From: an uncultured Candidatus Saccharibacteria bacterium
GTDB taxonomy: Bacteria > Patescibacteriota > Saccharimonadia > Saccharimonadales > Saccharimonadaceae
Length of the DNA stretch: 64,000 bases
Assembly: GCA_947304155.1 (NCBI GenBank)
Contig: CAMZAD010000001.1
Location: 124,001 to 188,000 of the forward strand
Direction of reading: 5' to 3'
In this document: in pieces, positions 47,890 through 57,242 of the stretch
How positions within the stretch are numbered: the stretch's first letter is position 1
How the letters are laid out: each line of letters starts with the position of its first letter
Position numbers and translations under genes: made by a program
The notes under the pieces: model-generated
Told to the model about the DNA's origin: nothing
Databases searched by the model: none
The model's input: only the letters and a program-made list of their open reading frames with translations

Positions 47890-48306
47890 ATGTTTAATGC
47901 AATTTGGTCCGTTTATCAAAAACACAAAGAGTTAATTAACTACTTAATTGTTGGTGGGATTGGGACTTTTGTTTCAATTCTCACATTCGCGATTTTAATA
48001 AATCTTGGTCTTTCTACGGTTGTAGCAAATACGATTTCGTGGTTTATTGTGGTGGTCTTGATGTATATTTTGAACCGCTATTTTGTGTTTTCTGAACATG
48101 CTACGGGATTTGTTGGAATTACGCGCGAAATCCTGTCATTTTTCGCGGCGCGCGTGGCTACACTTTTTATTGAAGATTTTATCGTTTGGCTTGGTATTGA
48201 TGTGATGAACTTTAATGCAATTATTATTAAAGTGATTGGCCAAATCACAGTAATAGTTTTGAATTATGTTGCATCAAAACTATTTATCTTTAAGAAAAGC
48301 AAATAA
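47890..48306 (+). CDS. GtrA family membrane protein
   Basis: LINYLIVGGIGTFVSILTFAIL, NRYFVF, NYVASKLFIFK. Confidence 0.9.
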   Translation: MFNAIWSVYQKHKELINYLIVGGIGTFVSILTFAILINLGLSTVVANTISWFIVVVLMYILNRYFVFSEHATGFVGITREILSFFAARVATLFIEDFIVWLGIDVMNFNAIIIKVIGQITVIVLNYVASKLFIFKKSK

Positions 48307-48876
48307 TTACTTTTTTCGTTTTGAGTTTTTGCGTCTTTTGATGTCACGCGTGGTGCCAAGGATGCTGGCTGTGATACCAAGAATATCAGTACAGATACCG
48401 AAGATTGAGAAGTTTGCGATATTGTAGATTAGCCAAAGGATGGTTGTGGTACCGCCAGCAATTTTAGTTTGGACTTTATTGCCAAACCACTCAAAGACAA
48501 AGTAGATTAGGCCAGAAAATAGCGGGAGCATGTTTAGCGGTGTGCCGCGTTCAAAGAAGATGCAGGTGCTATAAACTACTACAAAAAAGATGAAAACTAG
48601 AAAGTTGTTATAAAGAAAACGATGGCGATATTTTTTGTGGTGTTTTTCGCGGGCGTAAATGTATGAATCGCGGCCAAGGGCAATAAAACGAGAGTAGCTA
48701 CCAGCGAAGGCGCCAATCATGATGTAGTGAATCATGAAAATGAGGTAGGCAAAAACGGCGATTTTCATGATGTTTTCTTTTTTTCTTTGGAAATATTCTG
48801 TAAGCGTCAAAAAGAACGCAATGATGCCGATTGCCTGACCAATAACATAGATGATATTTATGTTGTCGCCCACCAC
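48307..48876 (-). CDS. YgjV-family membrane protein
   Basis: IGIIAFFLTLTEYFQRKKENIMKIAVFAYLIFMIHYIMIGAFAGS; two hydrophobic halves. Confidence 0.65.
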   Translation of the reverse strand: MVGDNINIIYVIGQAIGIIAFFLTLTEYFQRKKENIMKIAVFAYLIFMIHYIMIGAFAGSYSRFIALGRDSYIYAREKHHKKYRHRFLYNNFLVFIFFVVVYSTCIFFERGTPLNMLPLFSGLIYFVFEWFGNKVQTKIAGGTTTILWLIYNIANFSIFGICTDILGITASILGTTRDIKRRKNSKRKK

Positions 48877-48882
48877 TCTTTC

Positions 48883-49884
48883 CTATTGAATTTTTAAGTT
48901 GTCAATTAAATCGGTAATTAACTTGATTTGGTCTTTAATCTTTTGAGTCTCGGCCTTATCGTCAATTGGGTTTTTGGCTGAAGGTGGTTCAAATAAATCG
49001 CGGTTGTCGTGGATTGCGATGTGCATTTGGTTGTTATAGAAACAGACCATTACGCTGCCGGCATATTGTTCCCAAAGGGTGTCGAGGCGTTCCATGAAAG
49101 CAGGGTCAAGAAGATAGAAGGTTTCAAAGCCATCTTGTGCGTAAACTTTGAAATGTTTATTGAAAATAATTGACTCAAGTTCCATTTTCTTGAAGCCCGC
49201 TTTTTTATCGGCACGAGCACAGGCGAAGCGTGTGCCTGCGGCAAGCATTCGGTGGTCAAACTTTTTAGATAAATCAAATACAGCGTAGCGACCCTTAAAA
49301 ACTGTGACATAAGTTCTATCGCCATCACTATCGCGGTCTTCGCGCTGAATTGTGACGTCGGCTTGCTGGAATGGATGACCTTTATAAGTTGCTTTAACAA
49401 AGTCGTTTGAAGAATAGCGGTCGCCCATATACATCATGCCGGTTGCATTGATGGTATCGTATGGCATGCCCATGTTGTGGCTGTAAGAAATGTCAGTAAA
49501 GATTTCTTTCAAGGCTTTTGCAACAAAGTGAGCCTTGTAAGCATTTCGGTAAGCGATGTGCTCTTTTGAGGACATAAGGGACTTTGCGATAAGTGCAAAA
49601 ACACAGCCAAATAAAATGAAAAACCCAAATTGAATAATGGTCATAGGTATCAGAGCACCAAATTCAGCGGCGTATGGCGTTCTTGCAATAGTGCCAATTC
49701 GAGTGAGTGCAAAAAGACCTGCGACAAAGGCGGAAATGATGATAATGACTTTAAAATTAATTTTACTTTTGTCCCGATAAGCAAGGCGCGCATTTTCAAG
49801 CACCTGGCGACTATCAAGTGGCGTGCCAGCTGGTTGCGGCATGGCTGCAGGGTTATTTACGGGAGATTTCTGAGTGTCATTCAT
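48883..49884 (-). CDS. DUF3137 domain-containing protein
   Basis: Two N-terminal TMs; VFKGRYAVFDLSKKFDHRM...LESIIFNKHFKVYAQDGFETFYLLDPAFMERL. Confidence 0.75.
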   Translation of the reverse strand: MNDTQKSPVNNPAAMPQPAGTPLDSRQVLENARLAYRDKSKINFKVIIIISAFVAGLFALTRIGTIARTPYAAEFGALIPMTIIQFGFFILFGCVFALIAKSLMSSKEHIAYRNAYKAHFVAKALKEIFTDISYSHNMGMPYDTINATGMMYMGDRYSSNDFVKATYKGHPFQQADVTIQREDRDSDGDRTYVTVFKGRYAVFDLSKKFDHRMLAAGTRFACARADKKAGFKKMELESIIFNKHFKVYAQDGFETFYLLDPAFMERLDTLWEQYAGSVMVCFYNNQMHIAIHDNRDLFEPPSAKNPIDDKAETQKIKDQIKLITDLIDNLKIQ

Positions 49885-49916
49885 ATTGCTTATATTTTAT
49901 CACAAATTTTTGACAT

Positions 49917-49951
49917 AAAAAATGGCAGGGGCGGCAAGACTTGAACTCGCG
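49917..49951. repeat. 35-bp direct repeat, copy 1: partial duplicate of the tRNA-Trp 3' end plus flanking T-run
   Basis: AAAAAATGGCAGGGGCGGCAAGACTTGAACTCGCG identical to 49991-50025. Confidence 0.95.
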
Positions 49952-49990
49952 TTTGCCCCTTGGGACGCTCCGCGAGTTCATCGCGACAAC

Positions 49991-50025
49991 AAAAAATGGC
50001 AGGGGCGGCAAGACTTGAACTCGCG
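49991..50025. repeat. 35-bp direct repeat, copy 2 (within tRNA-Trp and its 3' flank)
   Basis: Identical to 49917-49951. Confidence 0.95.
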
Positions 50026-50072
50026 ACACCTGGTTTTGGAGACCAGTGCTCTACCAACTGAGCTACACCCCT
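49997..50072 (-). tRNA. tRNA-Trp (CCA anticodon), 3' CCA encoded
   Basis: Minus strand AGGGGTGTAGCTCAGTTGGTAGAGCACTGGTCTCCAAAACCAGGTGTCGCGAGTTCAAGTCTTGCCGCCCCTGCCA; anticodon loop CTCCAAA. Confidence 0.95.
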
Positions 50073-50152
50073 ACGGTACTCTTATTTTAACATAAAAATC
50101 AGATTAAATCTATATTGAATTTTTTACCATAAACGTGATAAAATTAATGCAA

Positions 50153-51382
50153 ATGAATATTTTGATGCTGGGTTGGGAGCTACCGCCTCATAACAGTGGA
50201 GGTTTAGGCGTAGCTTGTTTGAACTTATCCCGTGCGCTTGTTAATGAAGGAGCGAACATTAATTTTGTCGTCCCTTACGAAGCTGACCATTCCGACATCG
50301 ATTTCATGAATGTTGTTTCTGCTTTAAAACTCGATCCACTTTATCGTTACGGGACGGGTGCCTATGATTCAGATAAGATTGAAGAAGTAATTATTCCAGA
50401 TTCATCAACTCAAAAATTAATATCAATTCGCGACGTCCAGCATCGTTACTGCGAATTTATTAACGAATATCTGATGGATTATAAGCCAGATGTGGTCCAC
50501 GCACATGATTGGCTGACTTTTGAGGCTGGTGTACTCGCGAAGAAAAATTACGGACTTCCGCTTGTGGCGCATGTTCACGCGACCGAGTTTGATCGCTCTG
50601 GTATGAATGGTGGTAATCCAGTTGTACACGCGGTTGAATACGAAGGACTAGTGATGGCTGATAAAATTATTGCTGTTTCTAAAGCAACTAAGAAGATTAT
50701 TCACGACCGATATGGAATTCCACTTAGCAAAATTGATGTGGCTTATAATTCCCTCGATGAAGATTTTGTGACTTCGGATTATTCGTTCAATCACGATCAA
50801 TACAAGTATATTGAGGCAATGAAGGAGCAAGGTTATACGATTGTTTCAACAGTTGGTCGCTTTACGATTCAAAAAGGCCTTTCTCATATGATGAAGGCTG
50901 CGGCTCGTGCAATTTCTAAGGAGCCAAAATTACTCTTTGTCTTTGCTGGTGATGGCGAGGAACGTGAAGAGTTGATGAAGCTCGCGGCAGATCTTCGTAT
51001 TTCAAATAACGTAATCTTCACGGGATTTGTACGTGGCCAGAGGTTGCGTGATATTTATCAAATTTCAGATATCTTTGTGATGAGCTCAGTGTCTGAGCCA
51101 TTTGGTCTTACGGCGCTTGAAGCGGCACACCATGGCAACGTTTTGATTTTGACTAAACAATCTGGCGTAGCAGAAGTGCTTCGTTCAGTGATGGAATATG
51201 ATTTCTGGGATGAAGAAAAATTGGCCGATGAAATCGTCGCAGTGGCAAAATCTGATGCTCTTAAGGGTGTTCTTAAAAACGGAATTTCACACGAGTATTT
51301 GAAGATTTCTTGGGATGATATTGCGAAAAAATGCCTCCAGGTCTATAATGAAGTGAGGAAACATAAGAGGAATAACTTTTAA
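50153..51382 (+). CDS. GT4 family glycosyltransferase (glycogen synthase-like)
   Basis: WELPPHNSGGLGVACLNLSRAL, DVVHAHDWLT, VGRFTIQKGL, SSVSEPFGLTALEA. Confidence 0.9.
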   Translation: MNILMLGWELPPHNSGGLGVACLNLSRALVNEGANINFVVPYEADHSDIDFMNVVSALKLDPLYRYGTGAYDSDKIEEVIIPDSSTQKLISIRDVQHRYCEFINEYLMDYKPDVVHAHDWLTFEAGVLAKKNYGLPLVAHVHATEFDRSGMNGGNPVVHAVEYEGLVMADKIIAVSKATKKIIHDRYGIPLSKIDVAYNSLDEDFVTSDYSFNHDQYKYIEAMKEQGYTIVSTVGRFTIQKGLSHMMKAAARAISKEPKLLFVFAGDGEEREELMKLAADLRISNNVIFTGFVRGQRLRDIYQISDIFVMSSVSEPFGLTALEAAHHGNVLILTKQSGVAEVLRSVMEYDFWDEEKLADEIVAVAKSDALKGVLKNGISHEYLKISWDDIAKKCLQVYNEVRKHKRNNF

Positions 51383-52611
51383 TGCGCGCGATTTGCTTAT
51401 ATCTGCATGTGCACCAGCCATACCGTGTAAGAGCATACTCGATTTTTAATGTGGCGCGCGACCATAACTATTGGACGACCGATTATTACTCAAAACAGAG
51501 CAATGAGCGTATTTTTAAGAAGGTGGCCGAGAAATCGTATCACCCAATGTTTGATTTGATTGAGAAAAACATTAAGAAATATCCTGATTTTAAGGTTTCG
51601 ATGTCAATTACCGGCACTTGGATTGAACAAGCTGATGATTGGGACCCGAGCTTGATTGAACAAGTTCGCCGCATGGTAAAAACTGGACAAGTTGAGATTG
51701 TTGGTGAGACTTATTATCACTCGCTTGCTTTCTTCCATGATAGGGCCGAATTCGAATCACAGGTTGCTAAGCACCAATCTAGAGTCGAAGAATTGTTTGG
51801 CTTTAAGACTAAGGTCTTTAGAAATACCGAGTTTGCTTATAATGATGAACTTGGCCACTGGCTAGATACTGAAGGATTCTCGCGCTTTGGATTTAAGGGC
51901 ATGCTAACTGAAGGTTGGGATAAAGTGCTTGGTTGGCGTAGCCCAAACCACGTTTATCGTGCACCAGGTGCTTTAAATACGAGACTTCTTCTTAAGAACT
52001 ATCGTCTTTCTGATGACATTGCCTTTAGATTCTCAGATAGGAATTGGAAGGAATGGCCACTTACGGTTGATAAATATCAGAATTGGCTTGATATGGATTG
52101 TTTGCGCGGTAATTTGATCAATCTCTTCATGGACTTTGAGACCTTTGGTGAAAACCAATGGGCTGATACAGGTATTTTTGAGTTTATGAATCATTTGATT
52201 GAGAAATGGTTATCGGTTTACGATAATAAATTCGTGACTACTTCAGAAGCACTAGAGCTTGAGGAGCCAACCGACGAGGTTTCAATGCCACAAACTGTGA
52301 CTTGGGCTGATACCGAGCGTGATCTTTCAGCTTGGGCTGGAAACTCGATGCAGGAAGAAGCTGAAGATATTCTCTACGGGCTTCGAAGCGAAGTACTTGA
52401 GACTGGCGACCAGAAATTGATTGAAGATTGGCGTAGGCTTACTACTTCAGACCACCCATATTACATGTGTACAAAGTATTGGAATGATGGTGACGTACAT
52501 GCTTACTTCTCGCCATACGATTCGCCTTACGATGCCTTTATGTACTTCATGAATGCTTTAAGAGACTTACAATATAGGCTAATGAACGATAAAAAGAAAC
52601 GTGAACACTAA
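51382..52611 (+). CDS. Glycoside hydrolase family 57 (alpha-amylase-like)
   Basis: LYLHVHQPYRVR, VGETYYHSLAFF, FRNTEFAYNDELG, FMDFETFGENQW; TAATG overlap with GT4 gene. Confidence 0.92.
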   Translation: MRAICLYLHVHQPYRVRAYSIFNVARDHNYWTTDYYSKQSNERIFKKVAEKSYHPMFDLIEKNIKKYPDFKVSMSITGTWIEQADDWDPSLIEQVRRMVKTGQVEIVGETYYHSLAFFHDRAEFESQVAKHQSRVEELFGFKTKVFRNTEFAYNDELGHWLDTEGFSRFGFKGMLTEGWDKVLGWRSPNHVYRAPGALNTRLLLKNYRLSDDIAFRFSDRNWKEWPLTVDKYQNWLDMDCLRGNLINLFMDFETFGENQWADTGIFEFMNHLIEKWLSVYDNKFVTTSEALELEEPTDEVSMPQTVTWADTERDLSAWAGNSMQEEAEDILYGLRSEVLETGDQKLIEDWRRLTTSDHPYYMCTKYWNDGDVHAYFSPYDSPYDAFMYFMNALRDLQYRLMNDKKKREH

Positions 52612-52638
52612 AATAACCCCTTTCGGGGTTATTTTTTT
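52611..52638. terminator. Bidirectional terminator between convergent genes
   Basis: AAATAACCCCtttcGGGGTTATTT. Confidence 0.85.
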
Positions 52639-52654
52639 ATTTGCGGTATATTAT

Positions 52655-53977
52655 TTAGTTTCTTTTTTTCTTCTTTTTTAAAACGTTATCGGCGATTCGG
52701 GTGGCAAGTGTACGTTCAGAGATACTATTTTTATTAGTGTAGTACATTATTGCAATAAATAGCCAGAGAGCGTAGAAGCCGAGTGATTCGAATTGGATGT
52801 AGAGATAGAGGATAATTGCAAGATAGAGCCAGTTTTGCGGTAAGCGACTACTTCTTGTAATTCTAATCAAGAACGCGATACCAACGATGGTAAAAATGAG
52901 TCCAAATTCGGAAATCATACGCGTATAAAGGCTATAGGAAACACTGTCATCATGGAATGAAACTTTGTTGCCAAGGTCTTCTACTTCGCGCATATAGGTG
53001 CTGGTATATTGCTCGTAAGCTTCATCGTAGCCGAGATGAATTGGATAGAGTGAGTTGCCGACACCGTAGCCAACGAGAGCTTGAAGTGGAGTTTTTGTGT
53101 AGCCAATAACGCTACTTTGGACACGGAAGTAACGAGATGCGAATGAACCGTCGGCATAGACGCCTTGGTTGAAGATTTTTTGGAAGCGTTCGTTACTGTT
53201 ATAGACCGAGAAGAAGGCGATACCGATGACAAGTAGGAAGAATGGGATGAAGCCAGCTTTGCCTTTTTTGAAGATTAGATAAGTTAGGTATAGAGCGACT
53301 ACGACTGCGATGTCGATAATGACGCGGATACCGGTTTGGAAAGCGACTGCTTCGACAATAAAGAGGCCGATGATAAAGAGTAAGTCTTTGCGGTTTGAGA
53401 GCCAGAAAAGTGGAAGTAGAATACCAAAGAGATGCATGCCAATGAAGCTAGGCTCGGTAAAGAAGAATTGGACACGGTCGTTTACGAGGTAATTTCGTTT
53501 AAAGATTCCACCAAGGAAGTTTAAGAATGAGACGTTGTTAGTGGCAAGCGCAAGATATTCGAAGATACCAATCACGGCGCAGATACCATAGCTTATCACG
53601 GCGATATTAATTACGGTGCTTAAGTCCTTTTTCTTATCATAGAAGATACAGAATGAGAAAAGCGAGATGGCGCCAAGAATGATTGGGATAAAGGCGTTAA
53701 TATAGTCCGAAGTATTGACGTTAAGACAGAAAGCCGTGATTGAGCCAAGAGTGATGGCGGCAATGAAAAATAAAACAATGTTTTTGAGCTTTAAAAGTAT
53801 ATTTAAAGCAGATTTGAAGTTAAAAAGGATATAGATCGCAAGGATAACTGGCGTGATAGCAGCCCAGCCGGCGCTTGGTGCAAAAAAGAAATTTTCAAAA
53901 GGCAAAAAAGCGATTGCAGTATAAAAGATATACTCAGAATTAAGCTTTTTTAAAATCGCAGTTATCTTTTTCTTCAT
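52655..53977 (-). CDS. O-antigen ligase/polymerase-like polytopic membrane protein
   Basis: ~10 TM segments, large loop between TMs (YNSNERFQKIFNQGVYADGSFASRYFRVQSS), located among glycosyltransferases. Confidence 0.7.
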   Translation of the reverse strand: MKKKITAILKKLNSEYIFYTAIAFLPFENFFFAPSAGWAAITPVILAIYILFNFKSALNILLKLKNIVLFFIAAITLGSITAFCLNVNTSDYINAFIPIILGAISLFSFCIFYDKKKDLSTVINIAVISYGICAVIGIFEYLALATNNVSFLNFLGGIFKRNYLVNDRVQFFFTEPSFIGMHLFGILLPLFWLSNRKDLLFIIGLFIVEAVAFQTGIRVIIDIAVVVALYLTYLIFKKGKAGFIPFFLLVIGIAFFSVYNSNERFQKIFNQGVYADGSFASRYFRVQSSVIGYTKTPLQALVGYGVGNSLYPIHLGYDEAYEQYTSTYMREVEDLGNKVSFHDDSVSYSLYTRMISEFGLIFTIVGIAFLIRITRSSRLPQNWLYLAIILYLYIQFESLGFYALWLFIAIMYYTNKNSISERTLATRIADNVLKKKKKRN

Positions 53978-54006
53978 TGTTTTATTATATCAGAAAAACA
54001 TGAAGA

Positions 54007-55017
54007 TTATGTTAATAAGTGGCGCATTTTTTCATACCATTTGAGCTCAAAGCGGAAGAATTTGTAGCCGAGTTTAGTGGCATTAAGAGCATGGCGATCG
54101 CGAGCTGGAATATTAGTGTCACGGAGGATGGCACTACGGTGAGATTTGATGTATTGCCAGATAATTGGGAGGCATTCCTCAGAGTCGGCACTAACTGGAG
54201 AGAGGGCGATTTGTCTAAGGGTACTAAGATAAGCATACATTAAGCGACGTTCGGCGGCGGCTTTCATTCGTGGATACTTTTCGCAGATATAATCGTGCAT
54301 CTCGGTAGTTGAAGTAATAAGATCCATCTTCATCTTAGTGAAGTTGGCATTTGAGATGGATTTTTTACGAATATAATAATTATATTTTGGAACTGAGTTT
54401 AAGCCGACCTTATCGACGGAATCAACATAAAGATAGGTCGTGGCAGCATCCTCGAAGTTGCGACCTTCTGGGAATGGGTGTGGAATTAGGATTTCGCGAG
54501 CAAACATCTTTGCCCAGCTTGAAATATCAATGCCATCAGCATAAAGTAGACGCTTTAAGACGAGTTTACTTTCGAGTGCGCCAGATTCGCCAGTGCTCAT
54601 GTCAATTGGAGTGCGGTTTTCGTAAATCACGCGGTGTGAACAGATAGCGAGTTTGACCTTGTACTTAACGATAATATTATAGAGGGTTTCGACGTAGTCT
54701 TCATCAACTGAGTCGTCTGAATCGATGAAAGTGACGTATTTGCCGTTTGACGAACGGACGCCGTAGTTGCGGGCAGAAGAAAGGCCGCCATTTGGCTTAT
54801 GAAAGACCACTACGCGTTTATCTTTTTTGAAATAATCATCACAAATCTTAGCGCTACCATCGGTGGAACCATCATCAACGAGAATAATCTCGAGATTTTT
54901 GTAGGTTTGGGCTAAGACACCGTCAAGACAACGTTTCATGTATTTTTTGACGTTGTAGACTGGAATCACAACGGAGATTAAGGGTTGGTTCTCCGTGCCA
55001 GCTGGTTGGTCTTTCAT
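54007..55017 (-). CDS. GT2 family glycosyltransferase
   Basis: ISVVIPVYNVKKYMKRCLDGVLAQTYKNLEIILVDDGSTDGS, FIDSDDSVDEDY. Confidence 0.95.
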   Translation of the reverse strand: MKDQPAGTENQPLISVVIPVYNVKKYMKRCLDGVLAQTYKNLEIILVDDGSTDGSAKICDDYFKKDKRVVVFHKPNGGLSSARNYGVRSSNGKYVTFIDSDDSVDEDYVETLYNIIVKYKVKLAICSHRVIYENRTPIDMSTGESGALESKLVLKRLLYADGIDISSWAKMFAREILIPHPFPEGRNFEDAATTYLYVDSVDKVGLNSVPKYNYYIRKKSISNANFTKMKMDLITSTTEMHDYICEKYPRMKAAAERRLMYAYLSTLRQIALSPVSADSEECLPIIWQYIKSHRSAILRDTNIPARDRHALNATKLGYKFFRFELKWYEKMRHLLT

Positions 55018-55029
55018 AGTTCCTCCTTT

Positions 55030-56046
55030 CTAGTAGAACTTCTTTTCGACCGCTTTTTCAAGAAGCGGTAAGGCTTTGAAACGAGTTAATTTTAAGATTT
55101 TGGCTTTACGTCCGGACAAGAAACTCTTATAAATATCGGAATCTTTTTCTTTAAGCCAATCATAAAAGTCCATTACTTCACGTTTCTTCTCTTCTTTTTT
55201 GAGTTCGCGAAGTAGAATTACACGAAGTTCAGTGTTGGCCATGCGGCCGATGCCATCAATTAAATACTTGCGGGTTTCTGGCATGGTTTTCTTGATGTTT
55301 GCATGGTATTCGTTAATTAAGCGAGTAAGGACGAGACGGTGTTGCTTGTAGTTTTTGCGCATGCTGGCTTTGCTCATGCTTTGACCGGCGCGAGCGACCC
55401 GATAGACGTAAAATGGTGCGTCAAAGTAAGCAATTTTCTTTACGAATGGAAGTGGAAGAAGGACGTATTCGATATCGGTGTAGAAACCGTCGTCGAGTTT
55501 GATTTTGTTTTCTTTTAGAAGCTCAGTTTTATACATTGTATTATGCATTTGGATGTCGAGCTTACTTGCGACGTCTTTGAATTTTAAGACTTTCTTTGGT
55601 TCGAGATCATAGCCACTTCGGTCGGTGACCTTCTTCTCGGTTTCGTTGTAGGTGAGCATGTCGGTTAGGACGAGGTCGGCATCGATTTGCTCGAGTTCTG
55701 GAATGAGAAGATTTAGGGTATTGGTTTCTACCCAGTCATCGCCATCAATCATCTTGAAATATTTACCAGTAGCGTTTCTGATGCCTGAATTAACAGTAGA
55801 GCCAGCGCCTTGGTTGACTTGGTTGATAAGTTTAATAATTCCCTTGTATTTGCGCTCGTATCCGCGAACGATGTCGGCAGTGTTGTCGGTTGAGCCGTCG
55901 TTGGTGACGAGGATTTCAACCTTATCAAGGACGTCTTTGTTAGCTTTAATAAAGCTGTCGAGATTATCTTTAATCATATCGCCAAGATTATAGGCGGCTA
56001 CGCTGATGCTGAGGATTTTCTGTGATTTCTTAGAAACTTTTTTCAT
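55030..56046 (-). CDS. GT2 family glycosyltransferase
   Basis: LSISVAAYNLGDMIKDNLDSF, ILVTNDGSTDNTADI, KMIDGDDWVE. Confidence 0.93.
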   Translation of the reverse strand: MKKVSKKSQKILSISVAAYNLGDMIKDNLDSFIKANKDVLDKVEILVTNDGSTDNTADIVRGYERKYKGIIKLINQVNQGAGSTVNSGIRNATGKYFKMIDGDDWVETNTLNLLIPELEQIDADLVLTDMLTYNETEKKVTDRSGYDLEPKKVLKFKDVASKLDIQMHNTMYKTELLKENKIKLDDGFYTDIEYVLLPLPFVKKIAYFDAPFYVYRVARAGQSMSKASMRKNYKQHRLVLTRLINEYHANIKKTMPETRKYLIDGIGRMANTELRVILLRELKKEEKKREVMDFYDWLKEKDSDIYKSFLSGRKAKILKLTRFKALPLLEKAVEKKFY

Positions 56047-56869
56047 ATTTTTTACCTGTAAACTTTGCTAATAAGAAGCTGCTACCTTTTTTAAACCAAT
56101 TAACTTTTTCAATATCGATAACATTTAGCTCTTTGACTTTGATTTTGTCGCCGCCTTTTTGTCCTAACCCTGGATATTTAGTATAGAGCCAGACGTCGAA
56201 GAGTAGTTCTGAGATGCGGCCGTAGAATCTGGAGTGGAATTTACTGTACTTTTTAGAGTCTTTAACTAACTTTTTTTCTAATTTAAAGAGGATATCAAAT
56301 AACCATTTGCAGTATTCGTCGTAGATTTCTTTTCTTGCGATTAGCATATTGAACATGTGAGCAGATTTTCTAGTTTTCAGCTTATCGAATTCAGCGAGGT
56401 ATTCTGGATAATCTTTCTTGATGATTTTACGCGTTTCTTCGAGTGGTTCGATATGTAAAGTGTGTTCGTAATGCGACCAGAGGCTTTCGATATAATAATT
56501 GCGCTTTTTTGGAAGAATTAGGTCAACTTTTTCGGTTTTAATGAGCGATTTTAGTTCTTTTTCGGATAAAACGGACTTTATGTGTTCGGAAATGGATTTT
56601 CCTTTAGGTTTCTTTAAGCCGAGGTGACGGCGGTAGTGAACGAGGCCTACGAAATCTGATTTAAGATTTTTCCAGCCCCAATAAAGACCGGTAAGTTCGC
56701 AGAAATAAGGGTTTTTGTCGGAGATATTGTCGCCGGTGTCATCAGTTTTATAGCCGATTTTGTCGTTTAATTTGGCACCAACTTGCAGTGGTAAATAGAT
56801 TTTACCACTAGGCATCTCATATTTCTTATGAGTCGCAACGATTATCTCCACACTCTCCATCTTTTTCAT
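56030..56869 (-). CDS. DUF4422 capsular polysaccharide glycosyltransferase-like protein
   Basis: VATHKKYEMP...CELTGLYWGWKNLKSDFVGLVHYRRHL. Confidence 0.85.
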   Translation of the reverse strand: MKKMESVEIIVATHKKYEMPSGKIYLPLQVGAKLNDKIGYKTDDTGDNISDKNPYFCELTGLYWGWKNLKSDFVGLVHYRRHLGLKKPKGKSISEHIKSVLSEKELKSLIKTEKVDLILPKKRNYYIESLWSHYEHTLHIEPLEETRKIIKKDYPEYLAEFDKLKTRKSAHMFNMLIARKEIYDEYCKWLFDILFKLEKKLVKDSKKYSKFHSRFYGRISELLFDVWLYTKYPGLGQKGGDKIKVKELNVIDIEKVNWFKKGSSFLLAKFTGKKYEKSF

Positions 56870-56900
56870 TATATCATAGCTCTTATAATTTTTTAGGGTA

Positions 56901-56926
56901 AAAAATAACCCCTTGCGGGGTTATTT
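56901..56926. terminator. Terminator downstream of L33
   Basis: AAAAATAACCCCttgcGGGGTTATTT. Confidence 0.8.
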
Positions 56927-56932
56927 GAAACA

Positions 56933-57142
56933 TTAACGTTTCTTCTCTTTTACTTCGTTACGGCCAAGATTTTTCTTAGTCTCGGTAAAGACGACGTGTT
57001 TGCGAAGAATTGGGTCGTATTTCTTAAGACTTAATTTGTCTGGAGTGTTCATGGTGTTCTTCTTTGTGTAATAGCAACGAAGACCAGATTCCTCTGAGAC
57101 GAGACCGACGAGTTTGCGCTTAGTATTATTCTTCTTTGACAT
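56933..57142 (-). CDS. rpmG: 50S ribosomal protein L33, zinc-free form
   Basis: [47 protein letters not shown]. Confidence 0.92.
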   Translation of the reverse strand: MSKKNNTKRKLVGLVSEESGLRCYYTKKNTMNTPDKLSLKKYDPILRKHVVFTETKKNLGRNEVKEKKR

Positions 57143-57242
57143 GATTGTGCCTATTTTAGCATATTTTTCAAAAAATCACAAGAGAGAAAATGGGTTTTGT
57201 TTAAAATATTGCGATTTTCTATAAAAATGTTATAATATATGT

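Noticed and set aside
49630-49944. 104-aa plus-strand ORF running into the duplicated tRNA fragment
   Set aside because: Antisense to the DUF3137 gene; no coding support.
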